This document shows positions 26,162 through 34,558 of a DNA stretch of 64,000 bases, one piece after another (within the stretch, counting starts at the first letter, position 1; the number at the start of each line of letters is the position of its first letter). The notes under the pieces were generated by a model. The model made no database searches. It had not been told where the DNA came from and saw only the letters and a program-made list of their open reading frames with translations. Made by a program: the position numbers and the translations under genes. This DNA is from Paraburkholderia sp. BCC1884 (lineage in GTDB: Bacteria; Pseudomonadota; Gammaproteobacteria; Burkholderiales; Burkholderiaceae): assembly GCF_900996225.1 (NCBI RefSeq), contig NZ_CAAJGL010000112.1:372001-436000 (forward strand), read 5' to 3'.

Positions 26162-27241
26162 ATGAAACTCCATCACCTCGCCGCAGCCGCCGCTGCCATG
26201 CTCATCGCCGTCAGCACACCCGCCGTGGCGGGATGGTCGGGCCACGGCACCGCCTACACGCCGCACGGCACCTACAACGGCGCCCATTACGGGTCCTGTG
26301 GCGGCGGCACGTGCTCGCACGCCGGCGCCGTCGAAAATCCCTACGGCCGGGTTGCGACCAACAGCGGCAGCGTGACCCGCACCGCCCCCGGCCAGTTCTC
26401 GAATTCGGGCACGGCGACCGGTCCCAACGGACGGCAGGTGCAGCACTCCGGCGACACCAGCTGCGCGGGCGGCGCGTGCGATCACACCGGCAGCCTGAAT
26501 GGATCCGACGGCCACAGCGCGACGACCTCGGGCAGCGTGACGCGCAACGCGCCGGGTCAGTATTCGTCCTCGGGGACGGTCACCGCCGCGAACGGCAATG
26601 CCACCAGTCACGCCGCGTCGACGAACTGCGCCGGGTCCACCTGCGCGCGTTCCGGCACCGTGACGGGCGCAGACGGCGGAACCGTCACGCATGCCGACAG
26701 CGCGACACGGGTGGCGCCGGGCGTGGTGACGACGGGCGGCGGCACGACGGTCGTGCACGGCGGCACGGTGACGACAGGGAGCACCACGGTCGTACATGGC
26801 GGCGCGGTCGCGACGGGCAGCGCGACGGTGGTAGTGGGCGCGGCCCCGGTCGTCGTCGGGGCGCCGCCGGTCGTCGCCGTGGCGGCACCGGTGGTGGTCG
26901 CGCCGCCGGCTGTGTACGTGACGCCGCCGCCGGTCGCGTACATCGCGCCCGTGCCGCCCAAGACGGTTTATGTCGCACCGCCGCCGAAACCCGTCTATGT
27001 CGCACCGCCGCCGAAGGTCGTCTACGTCGCTCCGCCTCCCAAGGTGGTGTACGTCGCGCCGCCGCCGCCCAAAGTCGTCTACGTCGCACCGCCCCCGCCG
27101 CGCGTCGTCTTCATCGCGCCGCAAGCCCGCGCGCTGTATGTCGCCCCGCGCGCCGTGTACGTCGCCCCCGCGCCGCGCGCTGCCGTGATGGTGCCCGGCC
27201 ATTGGCTCGGCCGCGTCTGGGTGCCGCCGCACTGGGCCTGA
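26162..27241 (+). CDS. Secreted repeat protein with proline-rich VYVAPPPK repeats
   Basis: No named function. The 359-residue protein has a signal peptide (1-23, ending PAVA). Three imperfect repeats of about 55 residues follow, each with a CxxxxC motif (Cys46/51, 101/106, 156/161) and SGSVTRxAPGQxSxSGT-like text. Next come a Gly/Thr/Val region, then six or so VYVAPPPK-type repeats (about 268-313), and a C-terminal segment VPGHWLGRVWVPPHWA. The composition suggests an exported cell-surface or wall-associated protein. ATG 26162 follows a good ribosome site. A small secreted protein and a two-component system follow downstream. Confidence 0.75.
   Translation: MKLHHLAAAAAAMLIAVSTPAVAGWSGHGTAYTPHGTYNGAHYGSCGGGTCSHAGAVENPYGRVATNSGSVTRTAPGQFSNSGTATGPNGRQVQHSGDTSCAGGACDHTGSLNGSDGHSATTSGSVTRNAPGQYSSSGTVTAANGNATSHAASTNCAGSTCARSGTVTGADGGTVTHADSATRVAPGVVTTGGGTTVVHGGTVTTGSTTVVHGGAVATGSATVVVGAAPVVVGAPPVVAVAAPVVVAPPAVYVTPPPVAYIAPVPPKTVYVAPPPKPVYVAPPPKVVYVAPPPKVVYVAPPPPKVVYVAPPPPRVVFIAPQARALYVAPRAVYVAPAPRAAVMVPGHWLGRVWVPPHWA
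26961..27110 (+). repeat. Tandem coding repeat VYVAPPPK
   Basis: Imperfect 24-27-base units encode VYVAPPPK-like octapeptides in tandem. They are in frame within the secreted repeat protein, so unit-number change would alter its length without frameshift. Confidence 0.75.
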
Positions 27242-27309
27242 GGCCAAACATCAGATCAATTGCATCAACCCCGCCGGCCACGAGCGTCGGCTACACCACG
27301 GAGTCAACG

Positions 27310-27600
27310 ATGAAAAAGATGATCACGGTTCTGGTCTTGTGTATTGTTTCTGCAGCGGCGTCGGCGCAGGGCGCATTGCCGCCCGGCGACACGCCCCGCA
27401 GCGAGCGCGCCATGCAGCAGTTGCAGGCCCGCTTTGCCAGCGCCAACACCACGGGCGACGGCAAGCTGACGCGTGAGCAGGCGGCGGCAGGCATGCCGAT
27501 GGTGGCGAAGCATTTCGACGAGATCGATACGCAGCGCGTCGGTTACGTCACGCTGCCGCAGATCGAGAACCTGATGAAGCAACGGGCAATGGCACGCTGA
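27310..27600 (+). CDS. Small secreted protein with degenerate EF-hand-like pair
   Basis: The 96-residue protein has a signal peptide (1-19, ending ASA) and two segments shaped like EF-hands: ANTTGDGKLTREQ and DEIDTQRVGYVTLPQIE. Several calcium-ligand positions are substituted and the twelfth-position Glu is Gln in the first loop, so calcium binding is doubtful. It is 68 bases after the repeat-protein gene and 26 before the response regulator, suggesting one operon. Function unknown. Confidence 0.7.
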   Translation: MKKMITVLVLCIVSAAASAQGALPPGDTPRSERAMQQLQARFASANTTGDGKLTREQAAAGMPMVAKHFDEIDTQRVGYVTLPQIENLMKQRAMAR

Positions 27601-27626
27601 ATGCCGGCGAGCGCGGGAGACGCGTC

Positions 27627-28340
27627 ATGGAACAGGAAAACAGGATCATCGTGCTGGACGACGAAGCCGAATTGCGCAATATGCTGCAACGCTTCCTGAC
27701 CGGCCACGGCTTCCAGGTGCGCGTCGTCGCCGATGGCCGGCAACTCGACCGCTACCTGCAGCGCGAACCCTACGACCTGCTGGTGCTCGACCTGATGATG
27801 GAGCCGGAAGACGGTCTGACGGTGTGCCGGCGGCTGCGCGCGGAAGGCCAGACCCTGCCCATCCTCATGCTGACCGCGAAGGGCGATCCGGTCGACCGCG
27901 TGGTCGGCCTCGAAACCGGCGCCGACGACTACCTCGCCAAGCCCTTTCTCCCCGACGAACTCGTCGCGCGAATCCGGGCATTGCTGCGCCGCCAGAAAAT
28001 GGCCGCGGGCGTGCCGACCGTGACGTCGCAGACGCTGCGCTTCGGCGAATACCAGTTCGACGTCGGCAAGCAAACGCTGCTGCATCGCGGCGAGCCCGTC
28101 GAGGTGCACTCCGCGCAGATGTTGCTGCTGCATGCGCTGGGTTCGTCGCCGAATCGTCCGGTAAGCCGCGAAAACCTGCTCGCGCGGGCGCGCGGGCGCG
28201 ACCACGAAGCCCTCGATCGCAGCATCGACGTGCAGATCCTGCGGCTGCGTCAGATCGTCGAGGACGATCCGTCGAAACCGCGCTTCATCAAGACTGTGTG
28301 GGGTGTCGGCTACATGCTCGTCGCCGGAATCGACTCGTGA
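27627..28340 (+). CDS. OmpR-family response regulator
   Basis: The 237-residue protein has a receiver domain (acidic pair Asp11-Asp12, phospho-acceptor Asp55 in LLVLDLMM, Lys105 in YLAKPF) and a winged-helix DNA-binding domain (about 140-232, ending in IKTVWGVGYMLV). It is the partner of the histidine kinase whose GTG overlaps its stop. Its likely targets include neighbouring secreted-protein genes, which is an inference from position. Confidence 0.95.
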   Translation: MEQENRIIVLDDEAELRNMLQRFLTGHGFQVRVVADGRQLDRYLQREPYDLLVLDLMMEPEDGLTVCRRLRAEGQTLPILMLTAKGDPVDRVVGLETGADDYLAKPFLPDELVARIRALLRRQKMAAGVPTVTSQTLRFGEYQFDVGKQTLLHRGEPVEVHSAQMLLLHALGSSPNRPVSRENLLARARGRDHEALDRSIDVQILRLRQIVEDDPSKPRFIKTVWGVGYMLVAGIDS

Positions 28341-29692
28341 GCGACACCGCGCGCCCACGCCGCCGCCTCGGATGGCTGCCGCGCTCGCTGCTGGCGCGCA
28401 ATATCGCCTTGCTGGTGGCGCTCGTCGCGCTGACCCAGGTGTGCTCTTTCACGGTGCTGCTGCATTTCGTCCAGCGTCCGCGCATCGATCGCGCGGCAAT
28501 CATCTTCGCCGACTACGTGAAGACGCTCGACAGCGTGCTGGTCGCCATGCCGCCCGACGAAGGACGGGCAGCGGCGGCGCGGCTGGGCGGGCAGACCGAA
28601 GCGCCCGCTCATCTCGGCCTCGAACCGACGCCCAGTCCGGTGCGCTTTTTTCGCACATGGCAACGCGATGTTTTCGTCGGCGCGTTGCGGCGGTATCTGC
28701 CGCTCTACATGCAGGTGCGCTGGCAGACCGGCGACGGCGAGCGGCTCTGGATTCGCGTGCGGGTCGCGGGCGACCCTTGCTGGATCGCGCTGCCGATGAC
28801 CGAAGATGCTCAGGCGAGCGGCATTACCACGACGCTCGCGCTCTCGCTGGGCCTCGCGCTGCTGGCCGCGCTGACGGGTTATCTGATCCAGTTGCACCTG
28901 AACCGTCCGCTCGAGGACCTGGCGCAGGCCGCGCGGCGCGTGAGCGGGGGCGAGGCGCCCGTTGCGCTGCCCACCGACGGCCCGACGGAAATCGCTCAGG
29001 TCAGCCGCGCCTTCAACCAGATGACGGAGGCGTTGCAGCAGGCGGAAGCGACCCGCGCGCTGATGCTCGCGGGCGTGTCCCATGACATCCGCACGCCGCT
29101 CACCAAGCTGCGCCTCGCGATGGCGATGGCGATTCCGCGCGGCGCCGATGAGAGCTTCGTCGCATCGGCGGAAAACTATCTCGACCACATCGACACGATT
29201 CTCCAGCAGTTCATGGACTACGCCGGCAGTGGCGAGCGTGAGCTCGCCCAGCCCGGCGACCTCGACGCATTGATTACCCAGCTTGCCGCGGATTTCGCGG
29301 GCCTCGGACACGAGTTCGAGCTTTCGCTGGGCCGCATGCCGGTGTTCGCCTACCGGCCCGTCAGCCTGATGCGGCTACTCATGAACCTGATGCAGAACGC
29401 GATCGTCTATGGGCGCACCGGTCTCGCCGTGCGTACGTGGACCGAAGGCGACTACGCGTGCGTCGCCGTGTGCGATCGCGGCAGCGCAATCGCCGCCGAC
29501 GAACTGGAAAAGCTCAAGGCGCCGTTCAGTCGCGGCGCGAACGCCCGGACCCATTCGGGCGGCACGGGCCTCGGGCTTGCCATCGTCGAACGGATCGCGC
29601 GTTTGCATGGCGGCTCGCTGCAATTTCGCAGCCGCGAAGGCGGCGGTCTCGAGGCGCTCGTCAGCTTGCCGCTGAACCGGCAGTCCGCGTAA
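28337..29692 (+). CDS. EnvZ-type sensor histidine kinase
   Basis: The 451-residue inner-membrane kinase has two transmembrane helices (about 22-44 and 160-185) flanking a periplasmic domain, then a HAMP segment, a HisKA domain with His249 in GVSHDIRTPLTKLRL, and an ATPase domain with LMNLMQNAIVYG (N box) and SGGTGLGLAIVERI (G box). The start is GTG 28337, overlapping the regulator's stop (GTGA). The signal it senses is unknown. Confidence 0.95.
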   Translation: MSDTARPRRRLGWLPRSLLARNIALLVALVALTQVCSFTVLLHFVQRPRIDRAAIIFADYVKTLDSVLVAMPPDEGRAAAARLGGQTEAPAHLGLEPTPSPVRFFRTWQRDVFVGALRRYLPLYMQVRWQTGDGERLWIRVRVAGDPCWIALPMTEDAQASGITTTLALSLGLALLAALTGYLIQLHLNRPLEDLAQAARRVSGGEAPVALPTDGPTEIAQVSRAFNQMTEALQQAEATRALMLAGVSHDIRTPLTKLRLAMAMAIPRGADESFVASAENYLDHIDTILQQFMDYAGSGERELAQPGDLDALITQLAADFAGLGHEFELSLGRMPVFAYRPVSLMRLLMNLMQNAIVYGRTGLAVRTWTEGDYACVAVCDRGSAIAADELEKLKAPFSRGANARTHSGGTGLGLAIVERIARLHGGSLQFRSREGGGLEALVSLPLNRQSA

Positions 29693-29895
29693 AAACGCTC
29701 GCGTCGACCCGGCGCCAGGCGGGTCCGGCCTGGGCGACATCGAACGACATACTTCCTGAATGGCGCGTGCCGCCGCTTCCTCCCATACTCGCGTCTGCGT
29801 GTTCCCCGATGGTTTGCGGTCCTGTGGATCGATCGATTGTCGGTGAGCTTTTCTCCGCCAATTGATGGCACGACCGTGCCGATGACAGGATCGTT

Positions 29896-30639
29896 ATGCA
29901 AACCTCATTCAAGTCCCTCGTTCGCCATGCTCGACGTTTCGCAGGCGCCGCACTCGTGACCGGATCGCTGCTGCTGAGCGGCTGTGCCTCGGCCGCCGAC
30001 GTCATCACACCGATCAGCGCGGCGCCGCAAGTCCGCGCGAACGTGATCTACGTGTATTCGTTCGATGCCACGCCCGGTCAGGTCAAACTCGACAGTGGTG
30101 TCGCGCAGCAATTGAAGGCGGCGATGAGCGGGGAAAGCGCCGCGCAGAAGCAGGACCGCACGGCGAGCGATACCCGCGAACAGGTCGCCGACGAAATCGT
30201 GCGCCAGTTGCAGTCGATGGGCCTGCGTGCGGTGCGCATGGACGGCCCGGTGCCGGCGCACGAAACCGCGCTGATCGTCGAAGGCAACTTCCAGACGATC
30301 GACGAAGGCAAGCGCCGCCGTCGCATCCTGATCGGCCTTGGCGCCGGCAAAAGCGAAGTCGGGGCGTCGGTCCAGATCCTCTACAAGCCCGCCGGCGGCG
30401 CACCGATGCCGCTGCAAAGCTTTTCCACCGACGCCAATAGCGGCCACATGCCGGGCGTCGCGGAAACGGCGGGCGTCGGCGCGGCGGCCGGCCATGTCGC
30501 GACAGCGGCGGTGACGGGCACGACGCTGCACGGTGTGTCCGAAGTGAAAGGCGACAGCGTGGCCGGCGACGCAAAAAAGCTGGGCGATTCGATCGCGAAG
30601 CAGATCGCGGCGGCGAGCGTCGCAAACGGCTGGATGTAA
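29896..30639 (+). CDS. DUF4410-family lipoprotein
   Basis: The 247-residue protein has a basic N-terminus, a hydrophobic core and a lipobox LLSGC, so it is probably a lipoprotein. The mature part fits the DUF4410 family (VIYVYSFDATPGQV; ADEIVRQLQSMGLRA; LIVEGNFQTIDEGKRRRRILIGLGAGKS). Function is not known. It stands alone 203 bases after the kinase. Confidence 0.8.
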   Translation: MQTSFKSLVRHARRFAGAALVTGSLLLSGCASAADVITPISAAPQVRANVIYVYSFDATPGQVKLDSGVAQQLKAAMSGESAAQKQDRTASDTREQVADEIVRQLQSMGLRAVRMDGPVPAHETALIVEGNFQTIDEGKRRRRILIGLGAGKSEVGASVQILYKPAGGAPMPLQSFSTDANSGHMPGVAETAGVGAAAGHVATAAVTGTTLHGVSEVKGDSVAGDAKKLGDSIAKQIAAASVANGWM

Positions 30640-30771
30640 AGCCTGCGGTCGGGCGCCGACACTGGGGAATGCCCAGGCTTGAGCCGCCGCTATTCATCAG
30701 CGTAGAATCGTCGCACATCGGTTTGGGGGCCCAGCAATGCGTCTGGTTTCTCGTTGCGATTTCATCCACGA

Positions 30772-30796
30772 ACCCGGGCGAGTCCCGGTGTTTTTT
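30772..30796 (+). terminator. Short terminator upstream of the sugar ABC operon
   Basis: CCGGG (30774-30778) and CCCGG (30784-30788) form a short GC stem followed by TTTTTT at 30791-30796. It probably ends transcription from the DUF4410 gene, or may attenuate the ABC operon. Confidence 0.5.
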
Positions 30797-30855
30797 CGAC
30801 CCGCCTCTCGCGTCGAGGTCGGCGGTCGTTGCGGAACTGTCGTCGGCTCCGCTTC

Positions 30856-32370
30856 ATGACTCCTCTCATCTCCGTGCAGCGGCTCTGCAAGAGCTTCCCC
30901 GGCGTCCGGGCGCTGCACGATATCCAGTTCGACCTGATGGCGGGTGAAGTCCACGCGCTGATGGGCGAAAACGGCGCCGGCAAATCGACGCTGATGAAAA
31001 TCCTCGCTGGCGTCTATACCCGCGATTCGGGCGATATCCTGCGCGACGGCCAGCCGGTCGATTTCCAGAGCCCGCGCGAAGCCCAGGCGATGGGCGTCGG
31101 CATCATTCATCAGGAACTTCAACTGATGAACCATCTGAGCGTCGCCCAGAATATGTTCATCGGCCGCGAGCCGCGTGGACGCCTCGGCGTGTTTCTCGAC
31201 GAAGACAAGCTCAATGCGCAGGCACGCGACATTCTGGCCCACATGCATGTGAGCATCGATCCGCGCGCCGTGGTCGGCACACTGACGGTCGCCAGACAGC
31301 AGATGGTCGAGATCGCCAAGGCGCTGTCGTTCGATTCGCGCGTGCTCATCATGGACGAGCCGACTTCGGCGCTCAACGACGCCGAGATCGCCGAGCTGTT
31401 TCGCATCATCCGCGAGTTGAAGGGGCGCGGTGTCGGCATCGTCTATATCTCTCACAAGATGGACGAGCTCAAGCAGATCGCCGATCGCGTCACCGTGATG
31501 CGCGACGGCGAATATGTGGCCACGGTCGCCGCCCAGGACACGAGCGTCGAAACGATCATCGGCATGATGGTGGGGCGAACGCTGACCGATGCGGCGACGT
31601 CGCACAGCACCACCGGCAGGGGCGACATTGCGCTCGAAGTCAGACATCTGAACGCCGGCCCGCTCGTCAGGGACGTGAGCTTCACGCTGCACAACGGCGA
31701 AATCCTGGGGTTCGCCGGCCTGATGGGCGCCGGCCGCACGGAGGTCGCGCGCGCGGTGTTCGGCGCCGACCCGATCGAATCCGGCGAGATCGTCGTACGC
31801 GGGGTGAAGGCGAGCATCCGCCAGCCGAGCGACGCGGTGGCGCGCGGCATCGGTTATCTGTCGGAAGACCGCAAGCGCTATGGGCTCGCCACCGGCATGG
31901 ACGTCGAGTCGAACATCGTCATGTCCAATCTGCGCAAATTCCTGTCGTTCAATTTTTTCTTGCGACGCACGCAGATCCGCAAGACTGCCCGCCATTTCAT
32001 CAAGCTGCTCGCCATTCGCACGCCCTCGGCGACCCAGCAGGTGCGGCTGCTGTCGGGCGGCAATCAGCAAAAGATCGTCATTGCGAAGTGGCTCGAACGC
32101 GATTGCGACGTGCTCTTCTTCGACGAACCGACGCGCGGCATCGACGTCGGCGCCAAGAGCGAGATCTACAAGCTGCTGCGCGCGCTCGCCGAACAGGGCA
32201 AGGCGATCGTGATGATCTCGTCGGAACTGCCGGAGATTCTGCGCATGAGCGACCGCATCGTCGTGATGTGCGAAGGCCGAATCACCGGCGAACTGACCGC
32301 CGCGCAGGCGTCGCCGGAAAGCATCATGCATCTGGCGACCCAGCGCGAAACCCTGAACGCAGTGGCCTGA
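30856..32370 (+). CDS. Sugar ABC transporter ATP-binding protein (two NBDs)
   Basis: The 504-residue protein of the RbsA/MglA class has two nucleotide-binding domains. The first has an intact Walker A (GENGAGKST), a signature-region and Walker B (VLIMDEPTSAL); the second has the usual degenerate Walker A (GLMGAGRTE) with LLSGGNQQK and FFDEPTRGID. It powers import by the permease and binding protein encoded next. The downstream L-fuconate dehydratase suggests L-fucose as substrate. ATG 30856 gives the normal family start. Confidence 0.93.
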   Translation: MTPLISVQRLCKSFPGVRALHDIQFDLMAGEVHALMGENGAGKSTLMKILAGVYTRDSGDILRDGQPVDFQSPREAQAMGVGIIHQELQLMNHLSVAQNMFIGREPRGRLGVFLDEDKLNAQARDILAHMHVSIDPRAVVGTLTVARQQMVEIAKALSFDSRVLIMDEPTSALNDAEIAELFRIIRELKGRGVGIVYISHKMDELKQIADRVTVMRDGEYVATVAAQDTSVETIIGMMVGRTLTDAATSHSTTGRGDIALEVRHLNAGPLVRDVSFTLHNGEILGFAGLMGAGRTEVARAVFGADPIESGEIVVRGVKASIRQPSDAVARGIGYLSEDRKRYGLATGMDVESNIVMSNLRKFLSFNFFLRRTQIRKTARHFIKLLAIRTPSATQQVRLLSGGNQQKIVIAKWLERDCDVLFFDEPTRGIDVGAKSEIYKLLRALAEQGKAIVMISSELPEILRMSDRIVVMCEGRITGELTAAQASPESIMHLATQRETLNAVA

Positions 32371-32386
32371 ACCTCAAGAGGTCCTT

Positions 32387-33412
32387 ATGACCGTGCCATC
32401 GGATACGCCGGCGCTAGCGAACGAGGGGCTTGCCTCGAGTCTGAGAGCCCGGCTTTTCGCGCCGACCGCGTTGCAGAAGCTGCTCGCCTTCGCGAGCCTG
32501 ATCCTGCTGCTGGCATTTTTCGGCTTCGCCTCGCCCGCGTTTCTGCAGATCGACAATATCCTCGGCATTCTGCAGGCGACCGCTGTCAACGGCGTGCTGG
32601 CAATCGCGTGCACGTTCATCATCATCACGGGCGGGATCGATCTGTCCGTCGGCACCTTGATGACTTTCACCGCGGTGATTTGCGGCGTGTTCCTTACCTA
32701 CTGGCATTTGCCGATGTGGACCGGCGTGCTCGCCGCGATCGGCACCGGTGCACTGTGCGGGACCATTTCGGGCACGCTCACGGCGAAAATGAAAATCCCG
32801 CCGTTCATCGCCACGCTCGGCATGATGCTGTTGCTGAAGGGATTGTCGCTGGTGGTCTCCGCCGACAAGCCGATCTATTTCACCGACACCGACAATTTCT
32901 ACATGATTTCGCAGGACTCGTTGATCGGCTATTTCCTGCCGAGTCTGCCGGTGCCGAACGGTGTGCTGATCCTGTTTTTCCTCGCGATCGTCAGTTCGAT
33001 CACGCTCAATCGGACGGCGCTCGGCCGCTACACCTTCGCGCTCGGCAGCAACGAGGAAGCGGTGCGGCTCTCGGGCGTGAACGTCGATCGATGGAAGATC
33101 GCCATCTATGCGCTGGGCGGCGCGATTTGCGGTATCGCCGGACTGCTGATCGCGTCGCGGCTCAATTCGGCGCAACCGGCGCTCGGCCAGGGCTATGAAC
33201 TCGAAGCGATCGCCGCCGTGGTGATCGGCGGCACGTCGCTCAGCGGCGGCTCGGGCACGATACTCGGCACGATCATCGGGGCCTTCATCATGAGCGTGCT
33301 GACCAACGGGTTGCGCATCATGTCGGTCGCGCAGGAGTGGCAGATCGTGGTGACCGGCCTGATCATCATTCTGGCGGTCTACGCCGATATCCTGCGACGC
33401 AGAAAAAGCTGA
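32387..33412 (+). CDS. Sugar ABC transporter permease
   Basis: RbsC/BPD-type inner-membrane permease of 341 residues with about ten helices. The family pattern includes ITGGIDLSVGTLM near the middle and the cytoplasmic EAA-like region around GSNEEAVRLSGVNV and AAVVIGGTSLSGGSGT. It is 16 bases after the ATPase gene, and the periplasmic binding protein follows. Confidence 0.94.
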   Translation: MTVPSDTPALANEGLASSLRARLFAPTALQKLLAFASLILLLAFFGFASPAFLQIDNILGILQATAVNGVLAIACTFIIITGGIDLSVGTLMTFTAVICGVFLTYWHLPMWTGVLAAIGTGALCGTISGTLTAKMKIPPFIATLGMMLLLKGLSLVVSADKPIYFTDTDNFYMISQDSLIGYFLPSLPVPNGVLILFFLAIVSSITLNRTALGRYTFALGSNEEAVRLSGVNVDRWKIAIYALGGAICGIAGLLIASRLNSAQPALGQGYELEAIAAVVIGGTSLSGGSGTILGTIIGAFIMSVLTNGLRIMSVAQEWQIVVTGLIIILAVYADILRRRKS

Positions 33413-33501
33413 CGCTTCACGCCATACGATCAAGAAGAGGAGGGCGCTCGCACTTCCTCGATAACTGAAGGTTGATGTTCCACCTTAGGAGGAGACTTGC
33501 C

Positions 33502-34443
33502 ATGTTGAATCGACGATTGTTCGGTGTCGTGGTCGGGCTGGGCGCGCTGATTGGCGCAACCCCTGCGGCGCACGCGGATGAGCCGTATATTCCGCTGATT
33601 TCGAAGGGCTTCCAGCATCAGTTCTGGCAAGCCGTTAAAGCCGGTGCGGAACAGGCGGCCAAAGACCAGAAAGCCAGAATCACCTTCGAAGGCCCGGAAA
33701 CCGAGGCCATGGTCGACAAGCAGATCGACATGCTGTCGGCGGCGCTCGCTAAAAAGCCGCAGGCGCTCGGCATCGCCGCACTCGACAGCAAGGCGGCGAT
33801 TCCGTTGCTCAAACGCGCGCAGGCTTCGAAGATCCCGGTGATCGCGTTCGACTCGGGCGTCGACAGCGACATTCCGCTCACCACGTGTGCAACCGACAAT
33901 ATCGCCGCCGCCGCGCTCGCCGCCGACAAAATGGCCGAGGCGATCGGCAATGCCGGCGAAGTGGGGCTGGTCGTGCACGATCAGACGAGCCGCACCGGCA
34001 TCGATCGTCGTGATGGATTCCTGAACGAGATGAAGGCGAAGCATCCGAACATCAAGATCGTCTCCGTTCAGTACGGCGCGGGCGACCATTTGAAGTCGGC
34101 GGAAATCGCCAAGGCGATGATTCAGGCCAATCCCAACCTGAAGGGCATTTTCGGCGCCAATGAAGGTTCGGCCGAAGGCGCGGCGATCGGCGTCAAGGAA
34201 TCGGGCAAGAAGCTCGTGCTGATCGGCTACGACTCCGGCAAGGAGCAAAAGGACGACATCAACTCAGGTTTGATGCTCGGCGCCATTACGCAGAATCCGG
34301 TCGGCATCGGCAAGTGCGTGGTCGACTCCGCGATGAAGGCGCTCAAGGGCGAAAAGCTGCCCAAAAAGGTCGACACCGGCTTCTACTGGTACGACAAGAG
34401 CAATATGAACGATCCCAAGATCTCCGCCGTGCTCTATGACTAA
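33502..34443 (+). CDS. Periplasmic sugar-binding protein of the ABC importer
   Basis: RbsB-type binding protein of 313 residues with a signal peptide (MLNRRLFGVVVGLGALIGATPAAHA) and a Peripla_BP_4-like fold (PYIPLISKGFQHQFWQAVKAG; VIAFDSGVDSDIPLTTCATDN; IFGANEGSAEGAAIG). ATG 33502 is chosen because AGGAGGAG lies 7 bases upstream; ATG 33472 would add ten residues before the signal peptide. Substrate is inferred to be L-fucose or a similar sugar. Confidence 0.93.
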   Translation: MLNRRLFGVVVGLGALIGATPAAHADEPYIPLISKGFQHQFWQAVKAGAEQAAKDQKARITFEGPETEAMVDKQIDMLSAALAKKPQALGIAALDSKAAIPLLKRAQASKIPVIAFDSGVDSDIPLTTCATDNIAAAALAADKMAEAIGNAGEVGLVVHDQTSRTGIDRRDGFLNEMKAKHPNIKIVSVQYGAGDHLKSAEIAKAMIQANPNLKGIFGANEGSAEGAAIGVKESGKKLVLIGYDSGKEQKDDINSGLMLGAITQNPVGIGKCVVDSAMKALKGEKLPKKVDTGFYWYDKSNMNDPKISAVLYD

Positions 34444-34558
34444 GCGTCGCCGCTAAAGCGCGATCGGGCAGGAGGGCGGGCGGCCTTTCCTGCTCGTTGG
34501 GTTCCGTCTTCGCTCTCGCAGGCGGAAGTCGATCACTGTCGACGAGGAGTGTGCTCAG

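Noticed and set aside
26608..26961. Thr/Ala-rich reverse-strand open frame within the repeat protein gene
   Set aside because: A composition artefact of GC-rich repeats; no start signals.
26961..27110. Tandem coding repeat as a CRISPR array
   Set aside because: The repeats are in frame, without spacers, and encode proline-rich octapeptides.
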